Positions 52,679-61,711 are shown, counted from the first letter of the stretch. The stretch: 64,000 nucleotides of DNA from Grimontia celer (GCF_900055185.1 NZ_FIZX01000002.1:996586-1060585), one strand, 5' to 3'. Notes: generated by a model not told the origin, from the sequence alone. A program made the numbers and translations.

Positions 52679-54490
52679 ATGAACAGAGCCACTCAACTCA
52701 GCCCACTACGCAATACGACAAAGATGGAAGATGCAGCGTCTCTAGCAACGGAGCAGGCAAAGCACTTCGGCATCGACACTGATTCAGACTTTGGCCAAGC
52801 ATTGGTCTCCCTAGCAACCACCTTATATACCGCTAATCATCACACGCATGACCTTTGGGCTATTACCTTAGATGGCCTTAACGACTTGGACAGAAATGAC
52901 CGCATAGCTTGGTTCAACGCTAAACGGTTCCTATCTTTTCAGTTAGCGAAAATTCTCGACAATCTACAGAACCCGATGCGCGCAACTTATAAGTCCATAG
53001 CAACCAAAAACGGACACTTCGCAGCAAAAGGGGCTTACCCAATATTTGATAATGTGGCTGCGATATTCTCAGCAGCGCCGGTGATAACGCGTACTGCTAC
53101 CTACCTATTTGCCTGCACAGAATGGGTAGAAGATGCCTTTAATGGACGGGAACCGCTGCACGAAATCTATTCCCGTCTGCTGAACCCAACGTCTATCGCG
53201 TTGGCTAACCATATTGTCGATATCGAAGCGGGAGACATGGCGGATCAATACCTCGCTTGGAACTTCAACTCCGGAATGGCAGCGATTGATGGCTTGCTAA
53301 GTCATTTGTTAGGCCGTGAAGATATTGTCTTGGCCTCACGCAACATCTACGGTGGCAGCTACCAGTTACTACAAGATTGGTATCGCAAATCCTCTAATCT
53401 GGATGTTGCAATAGAATGGGTGGATGGCTACGACGCAGCAACTTTTGCAAAAGCCATGGATGCAACGGCAGATAAATACGCAGACAGAATCAAAGCTGGC
53501 CGCAAGATTTACATATATCTTGAGAGCCCCTGTAATCCCCATGGTTTCGTTTTGGATGTCGCCGGAATCAGCAGAGCCGCCCATGAGCGAGATTGGAGTA
53601 TCATGGTAGACACTACGGTTGGCACTCCTTTTCTTCATCCTGTGTTAAAAAGAAGTGATCATATGGAGCGCCCCGACTTTGTTATTCATTCGTACACTAA
53701 AGAATTGGCAGGTTCAGGAAGCACAACAGCTGGTGTAGTAATTGGGCGGAATGAAGACATGTTCATTCCGAAAGGTGACAGCGTAACCTGTAAGACACCA
53801 AGTGGAAAGCAACGTGAAGTAAGCTGGAATAACACCTTGTTCTGGAACGTCTATTACATTAAAGGCGCTTTTCTTGATGCCGACAAAGCGTTTGAAGTCT
53901 TGAATGGCATGAAGACCTTTGAATTACGTGTACTGCAAAAAGCCATCAACACACTCTCTCTGGCGCGTATATTCTCGCTTCACCCTGATATCAACGTGTC
54001 CTGCCCTGCTCTGCCTGAGAGCCCTAACTACCCTTTGATGCAGTCTCAAATGCGCCTTGGCTTACCGGCTTCTTTATTCACCATTGATATGGAAGGGAAA
54101 GCGGACCGCCAACCTATTGATCAGTCGTCATTTAAACAGTTCTTCGACATGTTGGAGCCTGCAATTGGTATGCAGGTTAGTCTTGGGCAAACCAACACAG
54201 TTGCGCTGTGTCCTGCTATGACAACACATTCGGAGCTATCAAGTGCTGCTTTAGCCGATGCAGGTATCAAACCGACAACACTACGCATAGCGGTAGGCTT
54301 GGAAGACCCGAGGGCTTTCATTGCTCATATGCAGCGTGCAGCTGAAATGACCATTGATGTCAAACACCCTGGTTTCTCGGATCTTTTCCCGAGCGCAGAC
54401 AAGATTGATGATATCTACAGAAAAACGTATTTGGATGTGCAGCAGCGCTTTGTTGAACACCTTCCAAACTACGCCACATTGATTCAATAA
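52679..54490 (+). CDS. Large PLP-dependent Cys/Met-metabolism-type enzyme
   Basis: The C-terminal part (about 140-600) follows the Cys/Met-metabolism PLP fold of gamma-lyases and synthases. It has YSRLLNPT (164-171), ESPCNPHG (282-289), the pyridine-pairing Asp311 in MVDTTVGTP, and the probable Schiff-base Lys341 in HSYTKELAGSGSTT. Typical members are about 400 aa. This one has 603, with about 130 extra N-terminal residues and a longer C-terminus. AAGGGA precedes the start. Divergent transcription from an Lrp-type regulator suggests amino-acid catabolism. The substrate is not predictable. Confidence 0.82.
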   Translation: MNRATQLSPLRNTTKMEDAASLATEQAKHFGIDTDSDFGQALVSLATTLYTANHHTHDLWAITLDGLNDLDRNDRIAWFNAKRFLSFQLAKILDNLQNPMRATYKSIATKNGHFAAKGAYPIFDNVAAIFSAAPVITRTATYLFACTEWVEDAFNGREPLHEIYSRLLNPTSIALANHIVDIEAGDMADQYLAWNFNSGMAAIDGLLSHLLGREDIVLASRNIYGGSYQLLQDWYRKSSNLDVAIEWVDGYDAATFAKAMDATADKYADRIKAGRKIYIYLESPCNPHGFVLDVAGISRAAHERDWSIMVDTTVGTPFLHPVLKRSDHMERPDFVIHSYTKELAGSGSTTAGVVIGRNEDMFIPKGDSVTCKTPSGKQREVSWNNTLFWNVYYIKGAFLDADKAFEVLNGMKTFELRVLQKAINTLSLARIFSLHPDINVSCPALPESPNYPLMQSQMRLGLPASLFTIDMEGKADRQPIDQSSFKQFFDMLEPAIGMQVSLGQTNTVALCPAMTTHSELSSAALADAGIKPTTLRIAVGLEDPRAFIAHMQRAAEMTIDVKHPGFSDLFPSADKIDDIYRKTYLDVQQRFVEHLPNYATLIQ

Positions 54491-54522
54491 GAACTGGCAA
54501 CATAGCCAAGTACTACAGGCTG

Positions 54523-55065
54523 TTAAGGATCCAGCGCTTCACTTGGACTCAAGTCTAAGGAGGAAGCGCTGGACATCATTGTTGTACCATCGCGGTTCAG
54601 ATAACAAAGGGTCACTTGGTATTGAGGTCTCACACTAAGTGGTTCCAATTGTTCTATTTGATTAACCAACTGAACATTCGGTTCGCAGCCCTTATCGCCA
54701 AAGCGGTGTAACTCCCTATCGTAGTCTGTATTTTCCACTTCTTCGTTGGTCCGCAAAATTTCAATCTTCATTGCCAAGCGACGCTTTTCAAAGCTGGAAT
54801 ATTGACTGGAGAGTAATTTGGCGAGCGTTTCTTCAAGCATATCAACCTGCTGCGGAACAAGCACAGTTTTGTCTGAAGCTTCCAAAGCACTTTGCGCCTT
54901 AACCATCTCTAAAGAAATTGAAGGCAGCACTTCCAAGTACTTTGTTAAAAGCACCCGACTGGATTCTGATTGCTTCTGCATCGCTACATCTGACGCGATC
55001 GTTGCTACGGCGACCGCAGTGAAGATCAGCGTTGGCGAAGCGGTAAACTTTGCTAACCACTGCAT
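54523..55065 (-). CDS. Unknown membrane-anchored protein
   Basis: A 180-aa protein with one N-terminal hydrophobic segment (about 8-25) and a helical region. No family was recognised. No strong ribosome site precedes the ATG at 55065. Its 3' end contains a long inverted repeat (54531-54572), so the last residues are encoded by a hairpin. I am moderately sure it is translated. Confidence 0.55.
   Translation of the reverse strand: MQWLAKFTASPTLIFTAVAVATIASDVAMQKQSESSRVLLTKYLEVLPSISLEMVKAQSALEASDKTVLVPQQVDMLEETLAKLLSSQYSSFEKRRLAMKIEILRTNEEVENTDYDRELHRFGDKGCEPNVQLVNQIEQLEPLSVRPQYQVTLCYLNRDGTTMMSSASSLDLSPSEALDP
54531..54572. repeat. Inverted repeat in the 3' end of the 54523 gene
   Basis: CCAGCGCTTC and GAAGCGCTGG form a 10-bp stem, with an inner ACTTG-GACT-CAAGT hairpin. 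It overlaps codons before the stop and lacks a T-run. Confidence 0.6.
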
Positions 55066-55435
55066 GACTGAATTTCTAATAAGAAGTGACTAAATATGCT
55101 TAATAACCGAAATTAATTGGATATAAATTCTTAACGTGACATAAGTCACCAAATAAAGGGAATAGTTGGCGAAAAGTTGCCTAATACAAGGCGCATAGTT
55201 TACTTCGGTCAATCATTTGCTATGCATGAAGTTTGTATCAATTTTAAGAATGACTAACTTATTTACATCCTAATACTTTTCTAATTCGAGTGCTATTTTC
55301 TTGCTAATTTAACCCTGTCTTAATTTCAATTCACTTTCTCTATTTTGCTCTTATAGAAATAGTTATTTAAATTCATCTGTTAACACAACCCTATATCAGC
55401 CTGCTTTACAGTGGTGCAATTCATGCCCCAGCAGA

Positions 55436-55445
55436 AAGCGCTTGC
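55436..55445. promoter_or_regulatory. AAGCGCTTGC, copy 2
   Basis: Second of three copies of the half-palindromic element, about 300 bases before the symporter gene. Confidence 0.4.
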
Positions 55446-55666
55446 AGCCATATGATTGAATTAGAGAAAGCGAAAATTATATTTGCACAATTACTTATAC
55501 ATTTATTGCCGAGTTATTTTTTCGCCAGGGTAAATTCGCGAAATAAATTATGAAAGGGAGATTTCTTTAGAAAAGTGTGAGCGCTTTATCTTGTTATAAA
55601 AAATGCAAAATTACGGGGTCGAAATATATTGCAAATATGTTTATACGTGAAATAATCCGCAGCGCA

Positions 55667-55684
55667 ATGGTTGTTAACAATCAT
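55667..55684. promoter_or_regulatory. Palindrome upstream of the AGCS symporter
   Basis: ATGGTTGTTAACAATCAT is an 18-base palindrome with one mismatched pair, 59 bases before the start codon, a plausible operator. Confidence 0.5.
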
Positions 55685-55742
55685 GTAACACAGCATATTG
55701 CGGTAAGTATGAAAGCTATATAAAAAAGAAAAGGACTCGGTA

Positions 55743-57254
55743 ATGAAACGTATAATGACGACTGCTGGACTTTCGTTGTTTGCGAGCTCAGCCTCTGCGG
55801 CAGGGATCGATGAAGCAATCAATGAAATAGTCGCGCCAATTGTAAACCCATTCGTGGGTATGATCTTCTCCTCTGTTCCACTCCCCTTTCTAGATGCTGA
55901 AGCGCCATGGATCGTCATGTGGCTCGTTGTTGCCGCTGTCATCTTTACGCTGTATCTGGGCTTTATTAACGTTCGTGGATTCACTCACGCAATCCGTCTT
56001 GTTAAAGGTGACTACACCGATCCAAAAGAGCCAGGTGAGGTTTCGCACTTCCAGGCGCTTGCGACCGCACTTTCCGGTACGGTTGGTCTGGGTAACATCG
56101 CAGGTGTTGCTGTGGCGATCTCTATCGGGGGTGCAGGTGCAACCTTCTGGATGATCCTTGCGGGTCTGCTTGGTATGTCTACCAAGTTTGTAGAGTGTGC
56201 CCTTGGTGTTAAATACCGTAACACTAACCCAGATGGTTCTGTTTCCGGTGGTCCAATGTACTACCTGAGCAAAGGTCTGGCTAACAAAGGTAACCCAGCA
56301 TTTGGTCGTACCCTCGCCGTTTTATTCTCAGTTTGTGCGGTCGGCGGTGCTTTGGGTGGCGGTAACATGTTCCAGGCTAACCAAGCGTTCAAACAAGTGG
56401 TTGGCGTTACTGGTGGCGACATGTCTTTCTTCGCAGATAAAGGCTGGTTGTTTGGTCTTATCATGGCGGTTATCGTTGGTGTAGTTATCATCGGTGGTAT
56501 CAAGTCAATCGCGAAAGTGACTGAGAAAGTCGTTCCATTCATGGCAATTGTTTACGTTGGTGCAGCTCTGATTATCATCCTGATGCACATCGACCAAGTA
56601 GGTGCAGCATTCGGCGCAATTTTCAACGGTGCATTCACTGGTGAAGGTGTCGCGGGTGGTGTTATCGGTGCCATGATCCAGGGCTTCAAACGAGCCGCGT
56701 TCTCGAATGAAGCGGGTGTTGGTTCTGCGGCAATCGCTCACTCAGCAGTAAAAACCAAAGAACACATGTCTGAAGGTTTCGTATCTCTGCTGGAACCATT
56801 CATCGATACCGTTGTTATCTGTACCATGACTGCTCTGGTTATCATCATTACCGGCCAGTTGTACGAAGGTCAGGAGCTGAGCGGTGTTGCATTGACATCA
56901 GCAGCATTTGAAGCATCACTGTCTTGGTTCCCTCTGGTTCTTGCAGTTGCTGTTGTACTGTTCGCGTTCTCAACCATGATTTCTTGGTCTTACTACGGCC
57001 TGAAAGCTTGGACTTATCTGTTCGGTGAGAGCAAGCGTGCTGAGATGATTTTCAAAATCATGTTCTGCTGCTTCGTTGTTATCGGTGCATCGATGAACCT
57101 GGGTCCAGTTATCGACTTCTCTGATGCAATGATCTTCGCAATGGCTCTGGTTAACATCGTCGGTCTGTACCGTCTGGTTCCAGAAATCAAAGCGGACATG
57201 AACGATTACCTGGCGCGTCTGGAAAGCGGTGCAATCCAACGCTACAAAGGCTAA
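55743..57254 (+). CDS. Alanine/glycine:cation symporter (AGCS family)
   Basis: Inner-membrane sodium-coupled importer of alanine or glycine (503 aa, about eleven helices). Diagnostic segments are [46 protein letters not shown] and [21 protein letters not shown]. The first 20 residues look like a signal peptide ([11 protein letters not shown]), unusual but seen in this family in gamma-proteobacteria. AAAGGACT precedes the start. A strong terminator follows. Confidence 0.96.
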   Translation: MKRIMTTAGLSLFASSASAAGIDEAINEIVAPIVNPFVGMIFSSVPLPFLDAEAPWIVMWLVVAAVIFTLYLGFINVRGFTHAIRLVKGDYTDPKEPGEVSHFQALATALSGTVGLGNIAGVAVAISIGGAGATFWMILAGLLGMSTKFVECALGVKYRNTNPDGSVSGGPMYYLSKGLANKGNPAFGRTLAVLFSVCAVGGALGGGNMFQANQAFKQVVGVTGGDMSFFADKGWLFGLIMAVIVGVVIIGGIKSIAKVTEKVVPFMAIVYVGAALIIILMHIDQVGAAFGAIFNGAFTGEGVAGGVIGAMIQGFKRAAFSNEAGVGSAAIAHSAVKTKEHMSEGFVSLLEPFIDTVVICTMTALVIIITGQLYEGQELSGVALTSAAFEASLSWFPLVLAVAVVLFAFSTMISWSYYGLKAWTYLFGESKRAEMIFKIMFCCFVVIGASMNLGPVIDFSDAMIFAMALVNIVGLYRLVPEIKADMNDYLARLESGAIQRYKG

Positions 57255-57277
57255 TCGAACAACCCTTCTTGCATAAC

Positions 57278-57310
57278 AAAAAAGAGATGCCATTTGGCAT
57301 CTCTTTTTTT
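57278..57310. terminator. Bidirectional terminator between the symporter and yciH
   Basis: AAAAAAGAGATGCCA-TT-TGGCATCTCTTTTTT, a perfect 15-bp stem with T runs both ways. Confidence 0.94.
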
Positions 57311-57330
57311 ATGTCTTTCTGAAAGAAAAA

Positions 57331-57657
57331 TTAACCACCGGCCAGTTTGACTGTGTGACCCTTCTTCTCGAGATATGCTTTAATTTGGTCGCGCTTATCA
57401 CCTTGGATTTCAATCACACCGTCTTTTACAGCACCGCCACAACCGCAGACTTTCTTTAGCTCGGCGGCGACCAGTTTCAGTGCGGTATCATCAATGTCCA
57501 ACCCTGTCACCAGACAAACCCCTTTGCCTTTACGGCCCTTGGTTTGACGCTGAATCCGAACGATTCCATCGCCTTTTTCACGAACTGGCGTCTGCTTTTC
57601 TTCCTTGATACGCCCGGAATCGGTTGAATACACTAGGCGGCTGTTATCGTCTCTCAT
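57331..57657 (-). CDS. yciH: SUI1/eIF1-like translation factor YciH
   Basis: A 108-aa protein of the same length as E. coli YciH and nearly collinear with it: SRLVYSTDSGRI, GDGIVRIQRQTKGRKGKGVC, KKVCGCGGAVKDGVIEIQGD and VKLAGG. It resembles eukaryotic eIF1 and is thought to influence start-site fidelity or translation under stress. A single-gene unit ending at the shared terminator. Confidence 0.96.
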   Translation of the reverse strand: MRDDNSRLVYSTDSGRIKEEKQTPVREKGDGIVRIQRQTKGRKGKGVCLVTGLDIDDTALKLVAAELKKVCGCGGAVKDGVIEIQGDKRDQIKAYLEKKGHTVKLAGG

Positions 57658-57732
57658 ATTTCACTCTTTGACGCTTGTCGATAGCACCAATGCTATCAAA
57701 ACTGGCGCTATCAGAATACGTTAACGACGGAA

Positions 57733-58071
57733 TTAGCGAGAAAGCGCGTTTTGGTCGATAAACTGCTTAATCTTTGGTAAAGGACCTTTCAGAAGTTGTC
57801 CACGAACCAGGATATACCAAAGCCCTGGTTGTTTGTCGTCAGACATAATCTGAATACCTTTATAGATTTCAGAGGAAGGCCCCTGTGCCGTTCGAAAGGA
57901 TTGACGCTCAAATTCCGCCGGCCGACGGAAAATACGGGTATCGCTCCACCAATCAATACACTGCTTTACGCCCAGCATCGTGCCGGATACCGTTCTCCCT
58001 GCGACAATTGACGTATAAACATCGTCCTTACATTCAATAGTATGACCACGATGAGAATATCGCTTTTTCAT
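57733..58071 (-). CDS. DUF3319 protein, paralog A
   Basis: A 112-aa cytosolic protein of the Vibrio DUF3319 family: YSHRGHTIECKDD, then GTMLGVKQCIDWWSDT, IYKGIQIMSDDKQPGLWYIL and VRGQLLKGPLPKIKQFID. The sequence is an internal duplication, each half having a short strand followed by a helix. It is a tandem relative of the gene at 58266. The function is unknown. Confidence 0.82.
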   Translation of the reverse strand: MKKRYSHRGHTIECKDDVYTSIVAGRTVSGTMLGVKQCIDWWSDTRIFRRPAEFERQSFRTAQGPSSEIYKGIQIMSDDKQPGLWYILVRGQLLKGPLPKIKQFIDQNALSR

Positions 58072-58265
58072 TCGCTACCTGTTCTGTGGATTGCTTACCC
58101 ATTAACTTAACCGCCAAGTATCAGGCAGTTACAAGCAATTTGAGTATAGAGTTGTTATCGAGGCGATTTTAATGAAAAAGAAAGGATAATTCGACAATTA
58201 ACGTGGCTTCTGCCCAACATTTATCTTTGTAGATACGATTCGATAAACGCGGGGTAACAAGCGCA

Positions 58266-58619
58266 CTAAGATTTGGTAACGAGCTTTTTGTCGATGAAGT
58301 TTTTCAACGCTGGCAGAGAACCTTTCAATAGCCTTCCTCTTACCATCATGTACCAGCCCTTTTCATCTTCAGGGCTGTCATTCATGATTTGAATGCCTTT
58401 GTATTCTTCTGTCTTCTTTTCTTTAGGCGCATTGAATTCCTGTTTGTCGAACTCGTCCGGCATGCAGACAACATTGGTTTCGCACCACCAATCGATTGAC
58501 TGTTTGATGCCAAGTAAAGTGCCAGTAACACGCTTTCCACCTAAGCGTGCGCTGTATTCTTGTGTCTTTTCATCAGCCAGCTCGATATTGTATCCACGAT
58601 GATATAAGCGCTTTCTCAT
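58266..58619 (-). CDS. DUF3319 protein, paralog B
   Basis: A 117-aa protein collinear with the 57733 product (YHRGYNIELADE, TGTLLGIKQSIDWWCET, EYKGIQIMNDSPEDEKGWYM, VRGRLLKGSLPALKNFID). By eye about half the residues match, so the pair arose by old tandem duplication. The internal two-fold repeat is also visible. An AAGCGCTTGC element lies 28 bases upstream of its start. Confidence 0.82.
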   Translation of the reverse strand: MRKRLYHRGYNIELADEKTQEYSARLGGKRVTGTLLGIKQSIDWWCETNVVCMPDEFDKQEFNAPKEKKTEEYKGIQIMNDSPEDEKGWYMMVRGRLLKGSLPALKNFIDKKLVTKS

Positions 58620-58646
58620 CGACTCTCTCCTCTTGGAGCAAAATCC

Positions 58647-58656
58647 AAGCGCTTGC
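58647..58656. promoter_or_regulatory. AAGCGCTTGC, copy 3
   Basis: Third copy of the element, in the promoter region of the DUF3319 paralog B gene. Confidence 0.45.
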
Positions 58657-58886
58657 TACCTCTTTGTAGAACCCGTCTTGGATACAAATTAAAGAATGAT
58701 ATAAAACAAACTACGTATCACTATGTAAATTAGACCAATTTAACAGTCTTAGCCAAATCTCCGGCATTTTTGAGACCGTAAAAGTAGGCGATATATGAAT
58801 AGGTTATGTGATCGACGTTGCTTCCAACACCTAGGATTGGATGTGATAATAACAAGCAGAAACTATAGTTATAGTGCATTAAATAA

Positions 58887-59849
58887 ATGAAAAAAATTGA
58901 ACCTATCACTGACCCAAACGCTATAAAACGTAGTATTACGCTGTTTAAACAAGGGGATGTATCTCTTGATGAATGGCATGCGCTCACCCAAGGGCTTTAC
59001 AGCAAAAATTCCTTGTTGAGTTTCCAAAATGATTGGCAGGTTTTCGTCGATTACTGTCGGGAAGTCAACGTGTCTCCCCTACCTGCTGCCGTGACAGCAG
59101 TTCGTCGATTTGTGGAAGCTAAAGCCACAACCCGGAAAGCCTCTAGTATTAAGCGCTATATCATCACTGTATCTATGATGCATCGAATACACAGCCAATC
59201 CGACCCTACACGTCACAGAGAAGTTCGCTTTACGCTTAACAAGCTATATCAGGAGAAAGCAGATGAAGCAGGTCAGGCAAATGCATTCCACTATCATCAT
59301 CTTCAGTCACTTCACACCAAACTCTGCACCAGTGACCGCTTGAAAGACATCAGAGATTTGTTGATCTGGACGCTCTGTTTCGAATGCATGCTAAAGCGCA
59401 GTGAGTTGGCAACTATCCAATTTGAAGACCTAGCCCAAATGGAAGATAGTTTCACTCTTCACATTGCGGATAACGTCATGGAGCTTTCTTCGGAAGCCTC
59501 AGCTTTGGTTGAACAATGGTTTGAAATGACTGCCATGTCGGAAGGCCCGTTGCTACGTCGTATCAATAAACACCAACAGCTTGGTGAAGCACCTATGGAT
59601 CATTCTTCAATTTATCGCGTATTTCGTCGTGCTGCAGAGGAGTTGGGCGTTCAGGGCACCCTGACTTTCTCTGGCCAATCGCCGCGTGTAGGTGCCAGTC
59701 AGGATTTGTCAGACTCTGGTTTGACAATAAAAGAAATTCAGCAACAAGGAAGATGGAAAAGCCCCGCTATGCCAGCCCAGTATGTGGGAAATAAACAGGC
59801 AAGAGACGAGGCTATGGATAAGTTCAAACGTAAGCTGGATAAGGATTAG
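58887..59849 (+). CDS. Tyrosine-recombinase-like protein with altered catalytic residues
   Basis: A 320-aa phage-integrase-type protein. A SAM-like core-binding domain (about 25-125, LSFQNDWQVFVDYCREVNVS) precedes the catalytic domain. Expected residues are partly changed. The first Arg box reads MLKRSEL (Lys170, with Arg171 shifted by one). The His-X-X-Arg box reads QSPR (Gln264, Arg267). GRWKSPAMPAQY keeps Trp290 and the Tyr299 nucleophile. No second Lys of the beta-hairpin is clear. No cargo, excisionase or att repeat is seen around it, so it may be domesticated. Confidence 0.82.
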   Translation: MKKIEPITDPNAIKRSITLFKQGDVSLDEWHALTQGLYSKNSLLSFQNDWQVFVDYCREVNVSPLPAAVTAVRRFVEAKATTRKASSIKRYIITVSMMHRIHSQSDPTRHREVRFTLNKLYQEKADEAGQANAFHYHHLQSLHTKLCTSDRLKDIRDLLIWTLCFECMLKRSELATIQFEDLAQMEDSFTLHIADNVMELSSEASALVEQWFEMTAMSEGPLLRRINKHQQLGEAPMDHSSIYRVFRRAAEELGVQGTLTFSGQSPRVGASQDLSDSGLTIKEIQQQGRWKSPAMPAQYVGNKQARDEAMDKFKRKLDKD

Positions 59850-59861
59850 GAACTTTTGGCT

Positions 59862-60863
59862 CTAGCCGACGTTAACCCCTGAGCGAATGCAGCTCGCCAA
59901 ATACTCAGAGAACGTATGACCATTGTGCTCAACGAGTTTGGGGAACATTGAAATCGGCGTCATACCTGGGAAGGTGTTGATTTCGTTCAACAGGACTTCA
60001 CCTTCAGGTGTTAGGAAGAAATCGATGCGTGACAGATCTTTCAGCTTAAGGTGAACAAACGCTTTCTCTGCATACTCGCGCATTTTTTCTACCTGCTCTT
60101 CCGTCAGGTTCTCTGGTTCAACGGTCGTTTGACTGTGACTACCTGCGCTGTATTTCTCGTCATAGGTATAGAAAGTGTCTTCAGGACAAGCAATCTCTCC
60201 AGGTCGAGTGACAACTACCTGACCATCGTAATGGTACGCAGCAATTTCCAGTTCACGTGGGCGAACAGCTTTCTCAACCAACACTTGGTTTGAATAGCCA
60301 AACGCATCTTCAACGGATTCGCGCACGGATTCTTTATCCGTCACTTTATAGCAGCCAACGGATGAGCCCTGGCACGCTGCTTTCACAAAAATCGCACCCC
60401 AGCGCTCGAAAGCCTCTTCTGCTTTTTGAATGCTGTCTTCGTTGTTGTCTGTCAGGAAAACGTAAGGCGTATTGGGAATACCAATGGCGTCAAACCAGAG
60501 TTTTGATGTGATTTTGTTGAAGCACACATTACTGGCTGAAGAATCACAACCCATGTAAGGGACACCCGCCAACTCAAACAAAGATTGGATGTCGCCGGTT
60601 TCCCCCGGAAATCCGTGAATACATGGCACGGCAAAATCAATATCGATAATGTCGTCACCGACTTTAAGTGTCTTATCCAAATTGAGGCGGCAATCTTGCC
60701 CATTGCTGTCTTTCCAGCCATCGCTTTTTGTCATTTCAACGCGAATAACTGAAACGGATGGCAGTTTCTTCAGTTCAGATTCCAGATAGTTCGCTGACAC
60801 CATCGATACTTCATGTTCAGCGCTACCGCCACCACACAGCAACAATACTTGAGTTGGGTTCAT
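59862..60863 (-). CDS. ddl: D-alanine--D-alanine ligase
   Basis: ATP-grasp ligase that joins two D-Ala for peptidoglycan precursors (333 aa). It has the N-terminal LLLCGGGSAEHEVSMVSA, ATP motifs FVKAACQGSSVGCYKVTD and VEKAVRPRELEIA, and the metal site DFFLTPEGEVLLNEINTFPG. The pair Glu-Val in EHEVS marks the D-Ala:D-Ala type. A Met two codons upstream (60869) is possible; AGGAATGGTC favours 60863. A nested inverted repeat lies upstream (60939-60984). Confidence 0.95.
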   Translation of the reverse strand: MNPTQVLLLCGGGSAEHEVSMVSANYLESELKKLPSVSVIRVEMTKSDGWKDSNGQDCRLNLDKTLKVGDDIIDIDFAVPCIHGFPGETGDIQSLFELAGVPYMGCDSSASNVCFNKITSKLWFDAIGIPNTPYVFLTDNNEDSIQKAEEAFERWGAIFVKAACQGSSVGCYKVTDKESVRESVEDAFGYSNQVLVEKAVRPRELEIAAYHYDGQVVVTRPGEIACPEDTFYTYDEKYSAGSHSQTTVEPENLTEEQVEKMREYAEKAFVHLKLKDLSRIDFFLTPEGEVLLNEINTFPGMTPISMFPKLVEHNGHTFSEYLASCIRSGVNVG

Positions 60864-60938
60864 GACCATTCCTACTTCGCCCTGATAAAACGCTCAGGGA
60901 TAACAAAATCCAATTGCACAATCCGTGAGGCACCTACA

Positions 60939-60984
60939 ATACCCAAACAACCTGAAAATGCTCGCAATCAGGTCGCTTGGGTAT
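60939..60984. promoter_or_regulatory. Nested inverted repeat upstream of ddl
   Basis: ATACCCAA (60939) pairs with TTGGGTAT (60977), and inside CCTGA pairs with TCAGG, giving one long hairpin with an internal loop. It is about 75-120 bases before the ddl start and may be an operator or leader structure. Confidence 0.4.
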
Positions 60985-61117
60985 AGTAAACAAACACATT
61001 GGCGCTTTCACTTAATCGAACGCAAATAACTGGCAAATTTTGCGTGATCGCGCAAAAACCCGTCGTTACTTGCTTTAGAAGCCACCGCTTGCCTGAAGAA
61101 TCGATACAACAAGCAAG

Positions 61118-61143
61118 AAAAAAGAGAGCCTTAGCTCTCTTTT
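61118..61143 (-). terminator. Terminator of the SPOR lipoprotein gene
   Basis: AAAAGAGAGC-CTTA-GCTCTCTTTT has a further T-run on the minus strand. Confidence 0.9.
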
Positions 61144-61159
61144 CCTTAGATAAACCTGC

Positions 61160-61711
61160 TTAGTTCAATCGTTTAACTTCTGGTGTCGAAGACGATTTTA
61201 TAGAGGCAAATGACCGGATAAACGGACCGTATTGTTTGATGTCGTTGGGTAAAGCTTTGAGTGCATTTTGTGCATCTGCTTTCGACTTAAACTCACCATA
61301 GAGCAAGGTGTACCATGGTAAGCCATCAACCATTTTCTTGTTTGACCAAACCGGCTTATCTGACGGCAATTTGTTCATGTATTCACTGAAGCCTTTGTTG
61401 TGACTCAGTGCGATGACCTGAATGGTGTAAGTTGAAGATGAAGTCGCAGACGGCTTCTTGGCTGGCTTAGGTGCCGGCTTCGGTTTCTTCTGCGCAGTCA
61501 TAACTGGTTTAGGCGCTGGTGTTTTTGGTTTTTCTGCCGCAACAGGCTTAGGCATCGGCTTGGTCATCTCTGGTTTTGACACAGGTGCCATAGATTCAGT
61601 CACAGGCATCACTTCTTCTTCAGAAGATTGGGTCAAAATTTGAGTGGTGCTCGTACCCCCGGCACAACCGGCAAGCGCAAGAGTGAAAGCGATCGAAAGG
61701 ATTTTCTTCAT
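61160..61711 (-). CDS. SPOR-domain lipoprotein
   Basis: The 183-aa precursor has a lipobox (LALAGC), a Pro/Lys-rich linker (about 50-95, with MPKPVAAEKPKTPAPKP) and a C-terminal SPOR domain (about 98-172). The domain reads YTIQVIALSHNKGFSEYMNK, then PWYTLLYGEFKSKADAQNAL. SPOR domains bind denuded septal glycan, so a role at the division site is likely. The frame opens at 61813, but residues 35 onward begin the lipoprotein signal, so I start at 61711. Confidence 0.85.
   Translation of the reverse strand: MKKILSIAFTLALAGCAGGTSTTQILTQSSEEEVMPVTESMAPVSKPEMTKPMPKPVAAEKPKTPAPKPVMTAQKKPKPAPKPAKKPSATSSSTYTIQVIALSHNKGFSEYMNKLPSDKPVWSNKKMVDGLPWYTLLYGEFKSKADAQNALKALPNDIKQYGPFIRSFASIKSSSTPEVKRLN

Larger units (their letters stand above)
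55066..55742. other. 677-base intergenic region upstream of the AGCS symporter
   Basis: No gene is convincing. I looked for a glycine riboswitch, known upstream of related transporters in Vibrio, and did not see its conserved pattern. It holds a copy of AAGCGCTTGC (55436-55445) and a palindrome at 55667-55684. Confidence 0.5.

Noticed and set aside
55541-55742. Glycine riboswitch in the symporter leader
   Set aside because: The conserved glycine aptamer sequence pattern is not visible.
58620-59900. Integrated element around the tyrosine recombinase
   Set aside because: No tRNA, no direct repeats and no cargo genes were found. Neighbours (DUF3319, ddl) look like core chromosome genes.
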